Shown piece after piece: positions 1 through 13,300 of a stretch of 64,000 nucleotides of DNA. The notes under the pieces were generated by a model. The model was not told the DNA's origin and made no database searches. It was given only the letters and a program-made list of their open reading frames with translations. Numbering within the stretch: position 1 is the stretch's first letter; each line of letters opens with the position of its first letter. The DNA is taken from NCBI GenBank assembly GCA_000149265.1, contig CH003388.1, forward strand, positions 1 to 64,000, read 5' to 3'. The stretch is from Ciona savignyi (lineage: Eukaryota; Chordata; Ascidiacea; Phlebobranchia; Cionidae). The position numbers and the translations under genes were made by a program.

Positions 1-38
1 TGAACATTTTCAAGAATTAACTTAACTTTTCTCTTCAG

Positions 39-824
39 AACAACACCATGATCGAGGAAGGCTTCATGACCGGAACGAAGACTGATGTCGGCACCTCCTC
101 GGAGGGGGACTTGCTGATCTCGGCGAAATGGTGTCCGGCAGTGGGGCTGATGTAAGAGCATGATTTATTATTATTTGCAATGCGAATGTTGGTTTTTTCA
201 TTTTGTGTGTCCAACAAAATGAAAAATGGAATTTTAAAAAATGACTGCGAGCCTGAAATACTTTTTTATTGCCAATATAGGTTATATTTTTGCTTTGATA
301 ATTAGCAATTGTTTTAATTTTAGTATAAAATGTATAATTTTACACAATTAAGCCATATTTGCATGCTGTGACATAATTTTTCAATAGATTAGCCTCTACT
401 ACACTTCAAGCTTAATTTTTACAAAATGCTGCTTTTGGAAAAGCATGTTTAGCAATATGCATAGCAATTGCTGAGTTGTAGATACAGTGAAAACTGTTGT
501 GAACACTGAACACCCATTTTATTAGTTTCTATTTAAAGATGTACTTTTTTCAATGGGTATTTACTGAACACGCCACTTTCACTGATATTTTTATAATTTT
601 TGCTGCACAACGCATCGTAGCTAGATTTGCTTGTACAAATTATCAAAACAATTTTGATAACAATTTCTTGCACCGTGAACCCTAGATTGATGGCTCTGGT
701 ATGTTCAGTGGCCCAGCGGGCCCACGTGGCCTGACTCAGCCGCCATCTTTTAGTGACATCTTCCTCGTGATATCCCACGGCGAGGCAGCAGTAAGTCGCT
801 TGAGTTGCATGCACTTGATTTCGT
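39..824 (+). CDS. Candidate upstream exons of the laminin alpha gene (39-151 and 709-824)
   Basis: Two GC-richer blocks precede the first secure laminin exon. Block 39-151 has an acceptor (ctcttcag), a gtaaga donor and only one open frame, and it leaves two bases. Block 709-824 follows an acceptor (tgttcag), is open in the frame that needs two bases, and can end at a gtaaga donor leaving one base. That is exactly the phase needed by the next exon at 987, so the chain is phase-consistent. An earlier, better-looking gtaagt donor at 791 would break the frame. The encoded residues show no laminin EGF cysteine pattern and I do not recognise them, so these could be domain II exons or chance. Confidence is low for this reason. 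Confidence 0.35.
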
Positions 825-986
825 GTAAGAGCAATCGCTTTTAGACAATGCACAATTTTGTTGTTTTTTGATTGCGAAAGCAATAGATGCCTTGATGCTT
901 TGATGGAGGAGTGTTTTTTTGAAATATTTAAAAGAGACCACTATTTCACTCGTGTGTGTTTTTTGTTTTGTCAATCATTTTGACAG

Positions 987-3900
987 GCCAAACAAACTAC
1001 CATGTAACTGACATTATTGCGAAGGTATCGGAAATGTGCAACCACACGGAAATACTACTTGGAATCGTCACCGAAACAGAAAATGTAACAATGAATGGAC
1101 TAGCAAATGCCATGGCTCTTGAAAATGTCTCCGGTGCATTTATGGCAGATGCCAATGACCTCAAGAACAGAGTAAGTCCTGTGGTTTCTAATCTTTTTTT
1201 ACGGTTTCTACTTTTTTCTTTCTATTCTTAAACAATGTAAGTAGAACATTAAAACATATAAAGGTTTAATCACAATTGCTATATATTATGACGCTGTGCA
1301 TATGCTTTGGCACAGCTACTCACAAGGTATTATGAGGAAAAAATAACTTTACCACAACTTTATTTGATGAATCTTGCTAAGTCCGCATCCTCTTCCCAGC
1401 TGACAGAGGAGGCATCTGGAGATTCTGACGATTACTTCCAGAAGCTCCGAGATGCAGAGATGATGCTGCAGAGGATGCAGGAGCGAGATTTCGTTCCCAT
1501 GAAATCTGCCGCTGACACCGAACTCGACCTTGCCAACGACTGTGAGTGGAAAATAAAATTTGCTAATAATAGAGAACTAAATTAGAAACTGAAGATGTTA
1601 GTTGTAACAACCATAATGCTTTTTGGTTAATAAAATTAATAATTCAAATTAGAAAATGTAAAAATGATATTCTTGAATAAAAACAAATTTAAAAAGAATT
1701 CTTCAGGTCAGTTAACTTTAAAAAAATAAAGATTTACCATTTTACAGCTCTTATTATTTTGCTGTAAATTTGTCATAAACTGTACACAATGCTGTAAAAA
1801 ATAGCTATAGAAATAAACGAACAATCTTTCCATCCAGTGCTGGACCGTGTGAACGCCAACTTTACCGTCCCTGCTGCAAACGCCTCCAGCGCCGTTGACA
1901 CTGTCAGCGAGGAGCTAACCACTCAGCATAACAAGCTACGCGACCTGCGTGGCAAGCTCAATGACGCCACGCAGAAAGCAAACGATGCCACAACGGCAAA
2001 CGCCGTCAACCGCAAAAATCTAACCGAGATGACGGACGCGATCAACAGTGAGTGGGCACTGCATGGTACTTCGGTGTTTCTTGCTTCTTTGCATGTCTTT
2101 TAGGCAATTAGTGTTTTGACTAGTGTTTAATCAAGAACTTACTTTCCGTAACTCAGTAAAATGCTGAGTTAATAAATGAAAACAATAAAATTTTAAACCA
2201 TTACTACTAAAAGCAACCCTAAATAACCTGCTGTATAGCTGTTACTAATTATTCAGCCAATTTCAATTTTTTACACAATTTTAATGTTTAAAATTATTTT
2301 AGTGGTAGCGGTAGTGATTTGTAGAAAGCTTTTGTGTTATATCTCTTCTTATGCAAATGCATGCATGATTACAACTAAATAACTGCTTGCTGTGCTTAAT
2401 TTAAAACTGGTGCAAGTAATATCCTGCCACCACCTTGTTTTCGTTTACAAAAATATCTACAATTACGTTTGTTAGAAAAAGTAATGTTTGCATGTGTGTG
2501 CAAGTCAAAGAGCTTATTATTTTATCACTGATCCGATTTCTATTCTCTCAGAAATCAACTCTGACACAACGATGGTCAACGACCTGCTCAGTGACGCAGA
2601 CACACTGCTCAACGCCACCGTGACATCAGTGGAAGGACCGATCTCGAACGGAATAAACGAACTTGACCAACTGCACTCTGGGCTCACCGAGAGCATTGGA
2701 CAACTGCAGCCGTTCTATGACCAACTTCTCACTGATTTGGAAAATGCGAGGCCAGTTGCCAATGCTGTAAGTTGGAAGAAATATTCGCAAAACTATTAGA
2801 AGTTAAAATTTCAGATTTAAAGCACATGTGATTGATTTCCTGCACAAAGCAGTGTCTCGATAAAACTCTTATCTCTCTGCTAAAGGAATACCTAAGCTAA
2901 TTGAACAGCAAAGTTGTTAAGAATGTTTGCTTTCTGATTTTAAAAATATAAAGTAGAACAAATAAGCTATTTTTTGTTATTACAGTCAATCGCCAAAGCC
3001 AACCAGCTCGCTGATGACGCGGCGGCACTCAGCGCGATCGTACAAACAGATTCGGAGCCGCACAAAGCAGCCAACGTCTACCAGCAGATCTACATTGCTA
3101 TGACCAACGCTGCCAACGCTGCAGAAGAAGCCCTGCAGGTAAATAAATTTACTGAGAAAAATAGCAAAAATTATTTCAAGATACTTTTTTGGGGTTAAAA
3201 TAAATTTATTTTTATTAGTTTTCAAACTTTGATTTTTTATTTATTTGAACATGCTAAAGTTGCAATGCAAAAAGATATGTTATACTAAGTTGGTAAAAAC
3301 AAAATTTTTTTAATACAAATTTTATTTATCAGGCTGCCACCAAAGCTGAAATGGACGTGGCCGATAAGAACTTGCAAGCCGAGGCAGAAGCAGCGGAACA
3401 GAGAAGCAGTAACTTGCTGTCGGAGACCCAGGATCTTCTGCAGAACGACATTAACAACCTGCGAAATAACATGGATATGACCAATGAGAACCTCACGGCA
3501 CAGGAACAAAGAGTGGCTGAGTTTAACAACCGATTGAATGCTTTGGATGCTGCCATTGATGGGATGGACAGAGGTATAAGGAATTGTGATAGTATGTTGA
3601 CTACCAGTATCTCTTTCAGCTTGTATATGAACAGTGTAAAGAAACCTACAATTTTCAATTCAGCACAATGCGGCAGAATTAGTTTACTAGTTTTATTTGT
3701 ATCTGAACAGTTCAAGGATACGTATAATTTTCCATGAATTTTCACTTTAGTATAATACGGTAGATTCAGTTTACATTGATCCTCAAAAAGTTTTTTTTTA
3801 CTTTTTACAAATGTCGGAAAACAAACTCATTTACTCTTCACACCAGGTAACATTGAAGCTGACATTGCCAATGTGGTAGACACGGCAGCGGAGGCTGAAC

Positions 3901-4379
3901 AGGCAGCCGACAGCGCAGCAGTACAGGCCGATATGCTGCAAGAACAAATCCGCAATGCACCCGACCCCAACACTGACCTGCCAAGAGAGCTTGCTGCAAC
4001 TGAACAACTCTGTAAGTGAATTGGCTGCATTTTTATAGAACTATCAATTTCTGTGGAGTTTTAATATATTTCAAGAGGTTTTGATTTGATTTAATTTTCA
4101 AAGTTTGATTTTTAAATTCCTGGATATGTTTTTTTTCTATACCATACAGATTACAAAATTTTTTTCGACAATTTATTGTTTTCTATGTCGATATGTAAAA
4201 AATATTTTTAACCTTTAGTGTCGGACTTGGAAATCAATGTCCCTGCTTTGGAAACAACCACGACCAACATCCAGAACAAGGCGGAGAGACTCAGAGGATT
4301 GGAGAGCAGTCTTGGACTTCTCCAGAAGATCGACGATATTAAGAGGAAGATTGCACTTACTCGTCATGTAGCTAATGGG
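987..4379 (+). CDS. Laminin alpha domain II/I (coiled-coil) exons
   Basis: Eight exons encode about 490 residues rich in Ala, Glu, Asp, Asn, Gln and Leu, with few Pro or Gly and almost no Cys, as expected for the long arm where alpha pairs with beta and gamma. Heptad-like runs are clear in 3333-3573 and 3847-4011. The last exon ends with a basic IKRKIALTRHVANG segment, which corresponds to the conserved arginine/alanine-rich junction just before LG1 in other laminin alpha chains. Several NxT/NxS sites (for example NHTE, NVTM, NFTV, NASS) suggest glycosylation. Intron phases alternate between 0 and 1 and all match. Confidence 0.85.
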
Positions 4380-7300
4380 GTAAGTAAAAGGGAAATAATC
4401 AATGACTTAAAAAGTGATGGTCCATATATTGTTAAAGATGTACAACCAAGAAATTGCTCCTGCCTATAAAATTGATCAAGAACAATTATAAATTAAATCG
4501 ACTGCCCAAATACAAAAGTTTACACAACTTATTTTTTTCATCAGGTGAAATCATCCATGCAATTTTCGAGTGTGCCCGAGGGTGAGCCAGTGCAGTACGT
4601 GCAACTCCGCACGCCGGTCACTGTACAAGGGCTCGAAAACAACCTTATTACCGAGTTCTATGTCAATGTGGATGCTGCGTTCGGTGATAACTCACTTATG
4701 TACATTGGCGACGGCACGGTGGGACATTTATCAAATTATTTACCAACTTTACTTTACAGTTTAAAACGTTCTGCTGTGAATTTTTAGATGCATGCTGTAA
4801 AATCAATAAATATTTGTCTATCCATAAATACCACTGGTAAAATAAGTTAAAAACAATGGTATAGGTAATAGGAAAAATATAGTGTTTAATGGTGACATGC
4901 ATTCCAGAGAGCTGATGGGGACTTCGGAGCTGTTGAAACCGTTAATGGTAAAGTCCGATATTACTTCAAAGTTGGGGGCGGTTTCCGTCAGCTTGAAAGT
5001 GATGTCTCGATTAACAATGGAGAATGGCACAAGATCACAATTAAGAGGTCAGTGTTCTGTACTCTGCCTATTTATAAGATCCATACTTATGCTTTTTAAT
5101 GAGGCCTGTAGTGCTTATGCAGGTGTCTCTGTAATAAATAATAGAGTATTTAAAAAATAAATAGTTTCGTGGTAAAACCTATTTTAATTTATCTATCAAC
5201 CAAACACACATAACCATCTCCACACATCGACTTGGCACATCAGGGCAGTGGACGAGTCGTCGCTTGAGGTTCACGATAATAACTGGAACTTGCTAGGCAG
5301 AAAAAAGGTTATTATACCCAGGAAGCGAAAGGTCATGAAAATCGGAAAAGACCCGAAAATATTTTTCGGCGGCTTTCCAGGAAACTTTGTGGTAGGTTGG
5401 TGGTTGCGCCATTGCGTTTCCCTGTGTGGTTTTCTTGGTGGTTTGGTAGTTTGTAACACTGTGTGGTTTTCTTGGTGACACTTATTGTGTGGTTTTTATT
5501 ACCAGTAGTGTAACGGTTTTTCATTGGGTTGTCACGGACTTGGTATTGGCAAAAGGAAGTTGGTCGATTTAGATGTAGGGTTTTGTTGGGGTCAAAACAT
5601 TTGGTTTATATACCAGCTCTAAGGTCATGGTTGTTGCTAAAGTTTCAACAGTGGAAATTTATTTTTTGGCAAAGTTGGTTTTCATCTTTATTGGCAAAAC
5701 TTCATTAAAATCTTGTATAATTTTCATCGGTTAGTGTTAAAAATCGAATTATTGTAAAGTGATAGCGGTTGTTGTTAAAAGTCAATTAATCTTTTGTTGA
5801 TCAACATTGTATCTCGAGTAACTTTGTGTTTGGGTGAGAGTTTTGGTTGAGAATTGAAGCACCATTGGCATGCAAAAAAAACGTACAAAGAAAGAGAAGA
5901 ATAAGACCGAAGTAAAGGAAAGCACAAAACACCACACGAACAATCACCAACATATAAAACACATCTAACCTAAAAATGCATAAACACCTCTGATCACAAA
6001 CAACCACCAACATATAAAACGCATAAAACACCTCTGACCTTCCACTAAACGGCGCACGTTACTAGAATCGGCAACTTTGGGTCTTTGGAAGTCGAGTATC
6101 CTTCGATCACCCCCGGTAGAGGGGATGGCACACCAGCTGCGAGCTTTGCCACCGATTATAAGGAGGGCCGTACCGACGGCCAGGAACAAGTGGCCAACAT
6201 TCATCGTAGCAGCATGAGTTTTTACATGGGCGGGAACCCGATGGAATCGGTACACTTGCATGTTTGTTTTGTGTGGTGTGCTTTAACTCTGTGTTATCTA
6301 GTGTTTAAAGGCAATATTGCAAAAAACAAGAAATTAAAATTTTGTTCCTCAACTGGTCAAAAAGAACTATTCGCAAATTTTTAAGCACAAATTTAAAAAT
6401 CTTAACTTTTGGACAAGGCGGAAACTCTTGTGCATGAACAAATGTCTAATAGTTTTTAACTCTTCCAGCCTCCAAGTCAGATACAGAACACTGGTGTGGG
6501 GTCAGCCTGCATTGGTGAGGTTAAACTTAACAATGAAACCATCGGAATCTGGAACTTTAAAGCCTACAACGGTCCTAAACCTGGTCAAAACTGCCAAGAT
6601 AGGTAAGTGAAAATAAGTGGTAATTCACAGCAATCAAATTTTGTTTCGTTTGGCTTACTTTATGCTGTTTCCATTGTTTATTTTGCACAAGCTTTCCTTT
6701 AATTTTAAACTTGGTTTCTCAATTTGCATGTTTTAATTTGGAAAAAGATAACAGCCGATTATTTCATAAATATTTAAAAGTTATGCAAATCCTTTTGTTA
6801 ATTGAGTAACGAACCAAACAAAACTGCCAGATGGTTGGATTATGAAGCAGTGGTTGACCAGTTTAGGAGGTGGGTCCATGGAGAGTGTAGTGACCCATGC
6901 TCGCATACACGCGTGAAATGTGTCACAGGCATCTTTTGTTACAACAGTTATATCACGGAGACCGTGAAAATCATGTTTTGAACCTATTGTGCAGTGGGAT
7001 GTAGTGAAATGCTTAGCACCCCTTGCTTTGTTTTTTGGAATTGTAGAAAAACCTGTCAAAATGAGCCACTTGGGTTAAGTGTAGAAGTCGTTAACAGGCA
7101 GCCAATGCTAAGATTAATTTGCTCAAGAGTATTACAACTTAGGAACTTGGTACTTGTGTGTGCACCCACCCACCCAGGTGGCCACTTTAACAGGTTTAGC
7201 TGCAGCATTTGAAACATCACTTCTCACATAGCTACTAACTGCATGTCTCATAATAACCTCATTCTTTGTTCTATCAAGGCCTTCATCTGACGCACTTACC

Positions 7301-10300
7301 AACCCTGATAACTTAGCTAGTGGGTAAGGACGAGTGCTTTCTCTATTGTTTAGTGATCAAGTTTGCCAACTCATTAATATCAGTTGACCAACTTGACTGC
7401 GAAACTATTATGTTACATTCATCTCTGCTTTATTAACCAGCATGAACTAATACACTATGTTGTCAAGATACTGCATGTATTTTTGAGTTTACTTTCACAA
7501 AGATTTTTATTTTATTGTTTACCTTTGTATGAAGTAATAGTTTTTTTGTTCTTTTTACATTTTTTATTAAAAAATATAAAATTTTAAAGAGTAATTTTTT
7601 TGTTCACTTTACAAAAATGTTTCTCCTTTAAAACAATAAACATTTTGTTCACCCTAAAACATTACAAATTTTTGTTTATTCCAAAACATTATAAAAGTTT
7701 TGTCCTCTATAACAGTACATTTTTTGTCCACTCGAAAACAATAAAAACTTTTGTCCACCCCAAAACATATAAAAAATTTTGTCCACTCCAAAACATTCAA
7801 ATATTTTGACGACTCCAAATCTTTGTGCATGCATGTGAAGATGACACAACTGAGCCTTCATTTAAACATATCTCGTGTACCAGGGTTGCTGGGCTCGGTT
7901 CTAACCAAGTATGGAGGTTCAGTGGCTTTGGAAGTTACGTGCGGATTGCCAGGTCCGACATTAACTTCCTCAACAACAACGCCGGGAGTGTTCACTTCAT
8001 CGGATTCAAGTTTGAGACTCTCCAGGATAATTCTCTTCTGTTTCTGGTCGGGCAAACAACGGTAAGTGAAGACTTGCTGTATAAAATCTGCACTGTCGGA
8101 GCTGTAGGAATGAGATGTATAATGTTGTCGATGTTACATAAACCTTTGCTTTGTTTTTTCTTGTTATTGATTTGACCTTTATCCATTGATATTGTTCTGT
8201 CGTATTTAAAAGGTTACATGTTTTTCTATATTTTACTTTTTGACTTAATGAATAATAAAATAAGATTACTTGATTTACTGTAGTCCAAAAAAGGTTATTT
8301 GATTACTGTGGTAACCTTAATTTAAAGCATAAAGCAAAAATGTTTTAAACCAAACTCATTTTTTTATGTGAGGTGATTAATTTTATAGTTTTTAATACCA
8401 TCATCTGAAGCAAATGCAAAATCTGTTTCGCAGAATATAAAAAAATCCAATGTCTTGTTTCTTTTCCCAGGAACAATTTATGGCCCTTGAGGTTGTGAAT
8501 GGTTTACTGGTGATGACATGGAACTTTGGTTTCCCTGGAGGACCAGTCAACCAGACCCTGGAGAATGTTGGCGATGTGACGATGCAAGACCGCCAACTGC
8601 TCGTGAAAGCAGGCGTTGCCACTGTTCATAGAGTAACTGTTGTGTCTGTCGATTTGAGGTAATAAATCTTTAAATTGCACCTTTGTACATATAGAATAAA
8701 ACATAATAAGAATAAATGTTATTTTTTTGTAAATTTTAAGTAAAATTTGAAATGAAAAAAATGAGTTATTTTATAACCCAGAGCTTCCTTTATTTTAAGT
8801 AAATTAAAAACATAATAATGTAAGATTGGAAAACTGTTATGCTGACTACTTATTATTTTATTTAATCTCTCGATTTTTATAATTTTTAATTACATTAAAA
8901 TTAACATATAAAATTTGATTTAAGACTTCGATTGAGGGAAACATTCGATGCCGGTGTTCCCAACGTGCTTGGCGATGTTTGGATTGGTGGAATGTGGAAT
9001 AGCAACATCAACCCAGCGTAAGTTGAAGAACATGGTCCATAGAAACTTTTTTAATTTTTTTTAAAGAAAAGTTAATATAAGGTGATGTGTGTTAGGACTC
9101 AACTGTTAATGTTTGGCTATGTACCATTGTACAGTACTATCACCACATATCAGGAAGTAGTAATATCCAAATTTGATTGTGCATAAACCTTTATTTGGAT
9201 CTTCGGTTAGTACAACAAATAAAAGTTTATTAAGGTTAAAAAAACAAAAAAATTTTCAAACAGTTTTATTTGCGTTTTTTTTTTAAATATCATTTTTTCC
9301 AGTTTCCGATCAATCCTGACCAACATCGATGTGTCGTTCCGTGGTTGCCTCCGAGAGCTCAACTTCAACAGCAGAAGCTTCGACATTCAAAACGCCATTG
9401 AAAACATTGGAGTAACCAGAGGATGCCAGAAAGAGGTAAGGTTTGGTGGATGACTGCTAATTGGGAAATTTGTTTTAGCAGGAAAATTTAAATGTGAATT
9501 TTTAAATTTTATAGTGGAAATATTTTTTTATATTGTAGAGGATTGGATGTTTAGCAATTTATATTTAAGTCGAGGAAATAAAATGTCTTATATTGAATTA
9601 CTACAAAACAGTCACTACTCAAAGAAGAGATAAGATTTTACTATTTTTTTTATATTTAGGCTGTCGCCGACCTTAAACTTGATGGGGGAGACTTTGTAAA
9701 GATGCCTTCGACTCTTCCCAACATCCAGAACATTGATGGCAGTGTTGTCATGAGAACGGGGACCCCTAGTGGTACAATCCTCAATTTCCGAGACACTGAG
9801 GTAGAACATTAGGTGGTGATAGAGGGGTGGTAAACATTTAAATGCCGACACTGGTGAAATTTAACAATCAGGGATTTTTTTGTAAAATGCTCAGTGCTTC
9901 AATTTTTGGTTTTAGTTACTTTGCCAAAGTTTTTTTAAGCACGTGTAAAAGTATTTAAAGCAGTAGCAGCATGCTTCCATCTAAAGAAAATTTACATTAA
10001 CTCTTTGCATGTCAGTCCTCGCTAAATTTTATTTCCTTTATTCTGTGCACTACTAACCATTGTACAACTCAAGCATTTTGTCATTTAATCAGCATTACAG
10101 TTTTGTTACTTTTTTAGCCTTATTAAAATGCATTTGTTTTTAGTCAAAGTTGATTATGCTAGTTGATTCATTTTATATCCTGTAAATATGAGTGCAACCT
10201 AGTTTATGTAGTTTTCATTCTCATTTATTTTTTAATCGTTTTTTTGTATCCATTTTAAGTTTGTAGCCTGCGGTGCAATGTACTACTGTACATTCCTATG

Positions 10301-13300
10301 CATGTTTCGTTTAATAAACGCATGATTTCCTACTTACCAGCAACCGTCCATACTCTTTTTCTCTTGGCCTGGAATTAGGGAGTAGATTGCAGAAATCGAG
10401 CAGCCATTATGCATATTAAGCTAGAACTAACACAATGCTTACGCACTAATGAGAACACTCTGCATGTCAGGTGCTGGCAGCTTAGAAACTAAAACGCATG
10501 AGGTGCTTTGTGTCTCTGAATTTAGGCATGTTGAGAAATTTGAAACCATAACACGAGCATTGTTGATGAATTATTAGTCTAACACAAGAAGAGTTTGCAT
10601 GCTGGTGGCACCATGTTTACGACAGTAGAAGCAGGTTTTGCTTTGGTGGAAGTTTGGATCTTAATTCTTTAAACCTGACACAGGCCTCTCTTGATGTTGG
10701 CATTATAAAGCCCAACTTGAAACCTGTTGATGGGGAAGATGCACTCGCTGGCGGAGCCACAGCGATCCCAGCAGAAAGGGAAATGATGACAACTGCAGGT
10801 GGAGACCTGGGCTCCGGTGGCGTCCCAGTCGAGGATGATCTGGCGGCTGCACCAGCAGAAGCCAATCCAGCTCTCGATGAGGCTGCAAGCATTGGTGGTG
10901 CTGGTGGTTCAAACGAAGAAGAAGCAATTGATGGAGGAGCAAACCCAATTGACATCACTGAAACTGAGCTTGCCGACCAGCCAATGATTGACACTGAAGA
11001 GCAAGCTCGCTATGCGCTGCCACCAAGTGATGATGAAGCGAGCGACACCACAGCTGAGAACAGTGGAATGTTACCGGTCGCTCTCATTGTTATCGGCGTG
11101 ATAGTTGGTATCGTGGTCCTAGCTGCTATCGTGTCATCTGTTCTTAAATCTAGTCTTGTGGCGGGACCAGCTGCACCACCAGCTCCTATCTCCCCAGAAC
11201 AGGCCCCGTTGAATGATGTGCAAGCTCAACGCACCGCTCAAATGGACTGGTAGCTTATCACCTGAAAAACTACTAAGCATGAATCACACATTGTGCTGCA
11301 ATCATAGCTTCAAACTAGTGTACAAAGGCCTCAATACATTCAGCATATATAGAAACTTTAGTGTTAATCGACGCAACATTTTTCTCCCACATACGCTTTT
11401 GTATATTGCCTGTTCCCTTGTGTTGCCAAAGATTTTTATAAATATTTATTGGTGATTAATCAAGGAGTAGTAAATTTATAACAGCACTAATAAATAACCC
11501 ACTAGGTACATGCTTTACTATTTACCTTTCATGGCGCAAACTTATGGTACAGACACCGCATTTGAAGTTTGAATCCACTTGTATATATGTCACTGTTCAT
11601 TACCATATAAATATGTTTTGTACTCATTTTGGTACTTGTTTTTGTTTGCCTTAATTAATTAATTACCATTTCCTGGTGCTGCAAAAATTCACCGCTTGTG
11701 CCTTAATTGCTTTAAACAATCAGCATACATTATAAGCCTTGCCCTGCTGACTAAGTGTGAGTAGATTATATTTTTCACTTTCACCCTTCATATAATTGTT
11801 GCACTTTTTGCGTCGGCAGCGTTTTTGATTCACTAATAAAATGTACAGAACTAAACAGGTGTTATTACCAAAGTTGACCAAAGCTAGATTAAAGGGCAAG
11901 AATCAGTTTTACAAGTCTGATCTTTATAAGGCGCTACTGCAACTTTTATTGGTAAATATGATGATTTCTTTATGCAATAGAAGCTTACAAACTGCAATCA
12001 CTTAGAGGTAATGTGTTTATCATTTTATTTATTTTTATTATTATTTGTTTCATTTCTTATGTTTGGCATCAAGGAATGTCACCTGTGTGGATGTCAAAAA
12101 ACAATTTTTTTATCCTTTAATTTTTATTGCAGTTTTCTTAAACATTGTTAGGTCTGATTTATTTAAGGCAATTTTATAATGTATTGTCACCATGATGTTA
12201 CTATCAAGTTTGTGGTCATTTTAGTTAGGTATTTTAGAGAAACTGACGACTTATAAACAGATCATTTTGTTTGGGTGGCATACAATAGAGGTGTCAGTCA
12301 GAAGGTCCAGCCTGGAAGATTAAAACAATTGCTTTTAACGAACCATGCTTAAACCCAGCACTATTATATAGAAAATTAAGAAATGCCTGTATTGTATTGC
12401 ATACAACTCACTGCAAAAGCTCTGGTAACCTGATGGTTGGAACCACTAAGAACATGGTATTCTTTCCTACAAAACAAAATTATTTTAATACCATTAGAGT
12501 ACAGACTATGTGCTAGCAATTATAGATTAGTTTGTTATTACTCGATACATTGGAATGTTAACTTTATTTTTTCAATGGAATATTCTAGAACAACGAACAG
12601 TTGACCCTGTTCTTGAGAGAGGGTCACGTGGTACTGAGCGATGGCGTTGAAGAAGTTGAATCTAGGGAATTCTATGCAGACCATGGAGCTCATATGATCA
12701 CATTTAAACATACAGCCGATGGGTAAGATCTAAGAGGATATACCACTGCCATACGAATTATAATTTGATTATAATAGATAGGGTAGAAATAGTAATAGGT
12801 GATTTACCATATTGATAATAAAAATTACTGACATAGTTACTATGCACTACATTTACCACTGATATGAAATAACAACATAAAAACGCATGAATTTTGCATT
12901 ACTTTTATGCGTTGACATATTTGGTATGCATGAAATGGAAAGGAAAATGTATCTGTTCTGTAACCTGAATGACTTGGCATATCTGTAATATGCAACCTAG
13001 TAATGGAAAAAATAACTATTTTTCACTCTTCCCGATAAATAGAGTATCTTATTTTCTGTCCTATAATATGATACTTTTTTAAATAGGTCCATGAGACTTG
13101 CTGTGGATAACCACGACAGCAGAAGATATCAATCTCCACTCTCTTTGGCTGATACTGAGCTAAGTAGGCGGCGACGACAAAACTTAGATCTGGAAGTGGC
13201 CATTGTCAACCCACAGGTGTATGCTTACATTGGTGGTGCTGAGAATATGCCCATGTTCACAGGCTGCATTAAAAATCCATACATCATGACGTAAGTTGAA

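Noticed and set aside
6781-7059. 92-codon minus-strand frame in a laminin intron
   Set aside because: No recognisable domain, and it lies opposite a well-supported plus-strand gene.
10570-10683. Upstream extension of the transmembrane exon containing WWHHV, which looks like an LG strand
   Set aside because: The frame is open back to 10,570, but the LG-like word is isolated, and the acceptor at 10,683 gives the required phase 0.
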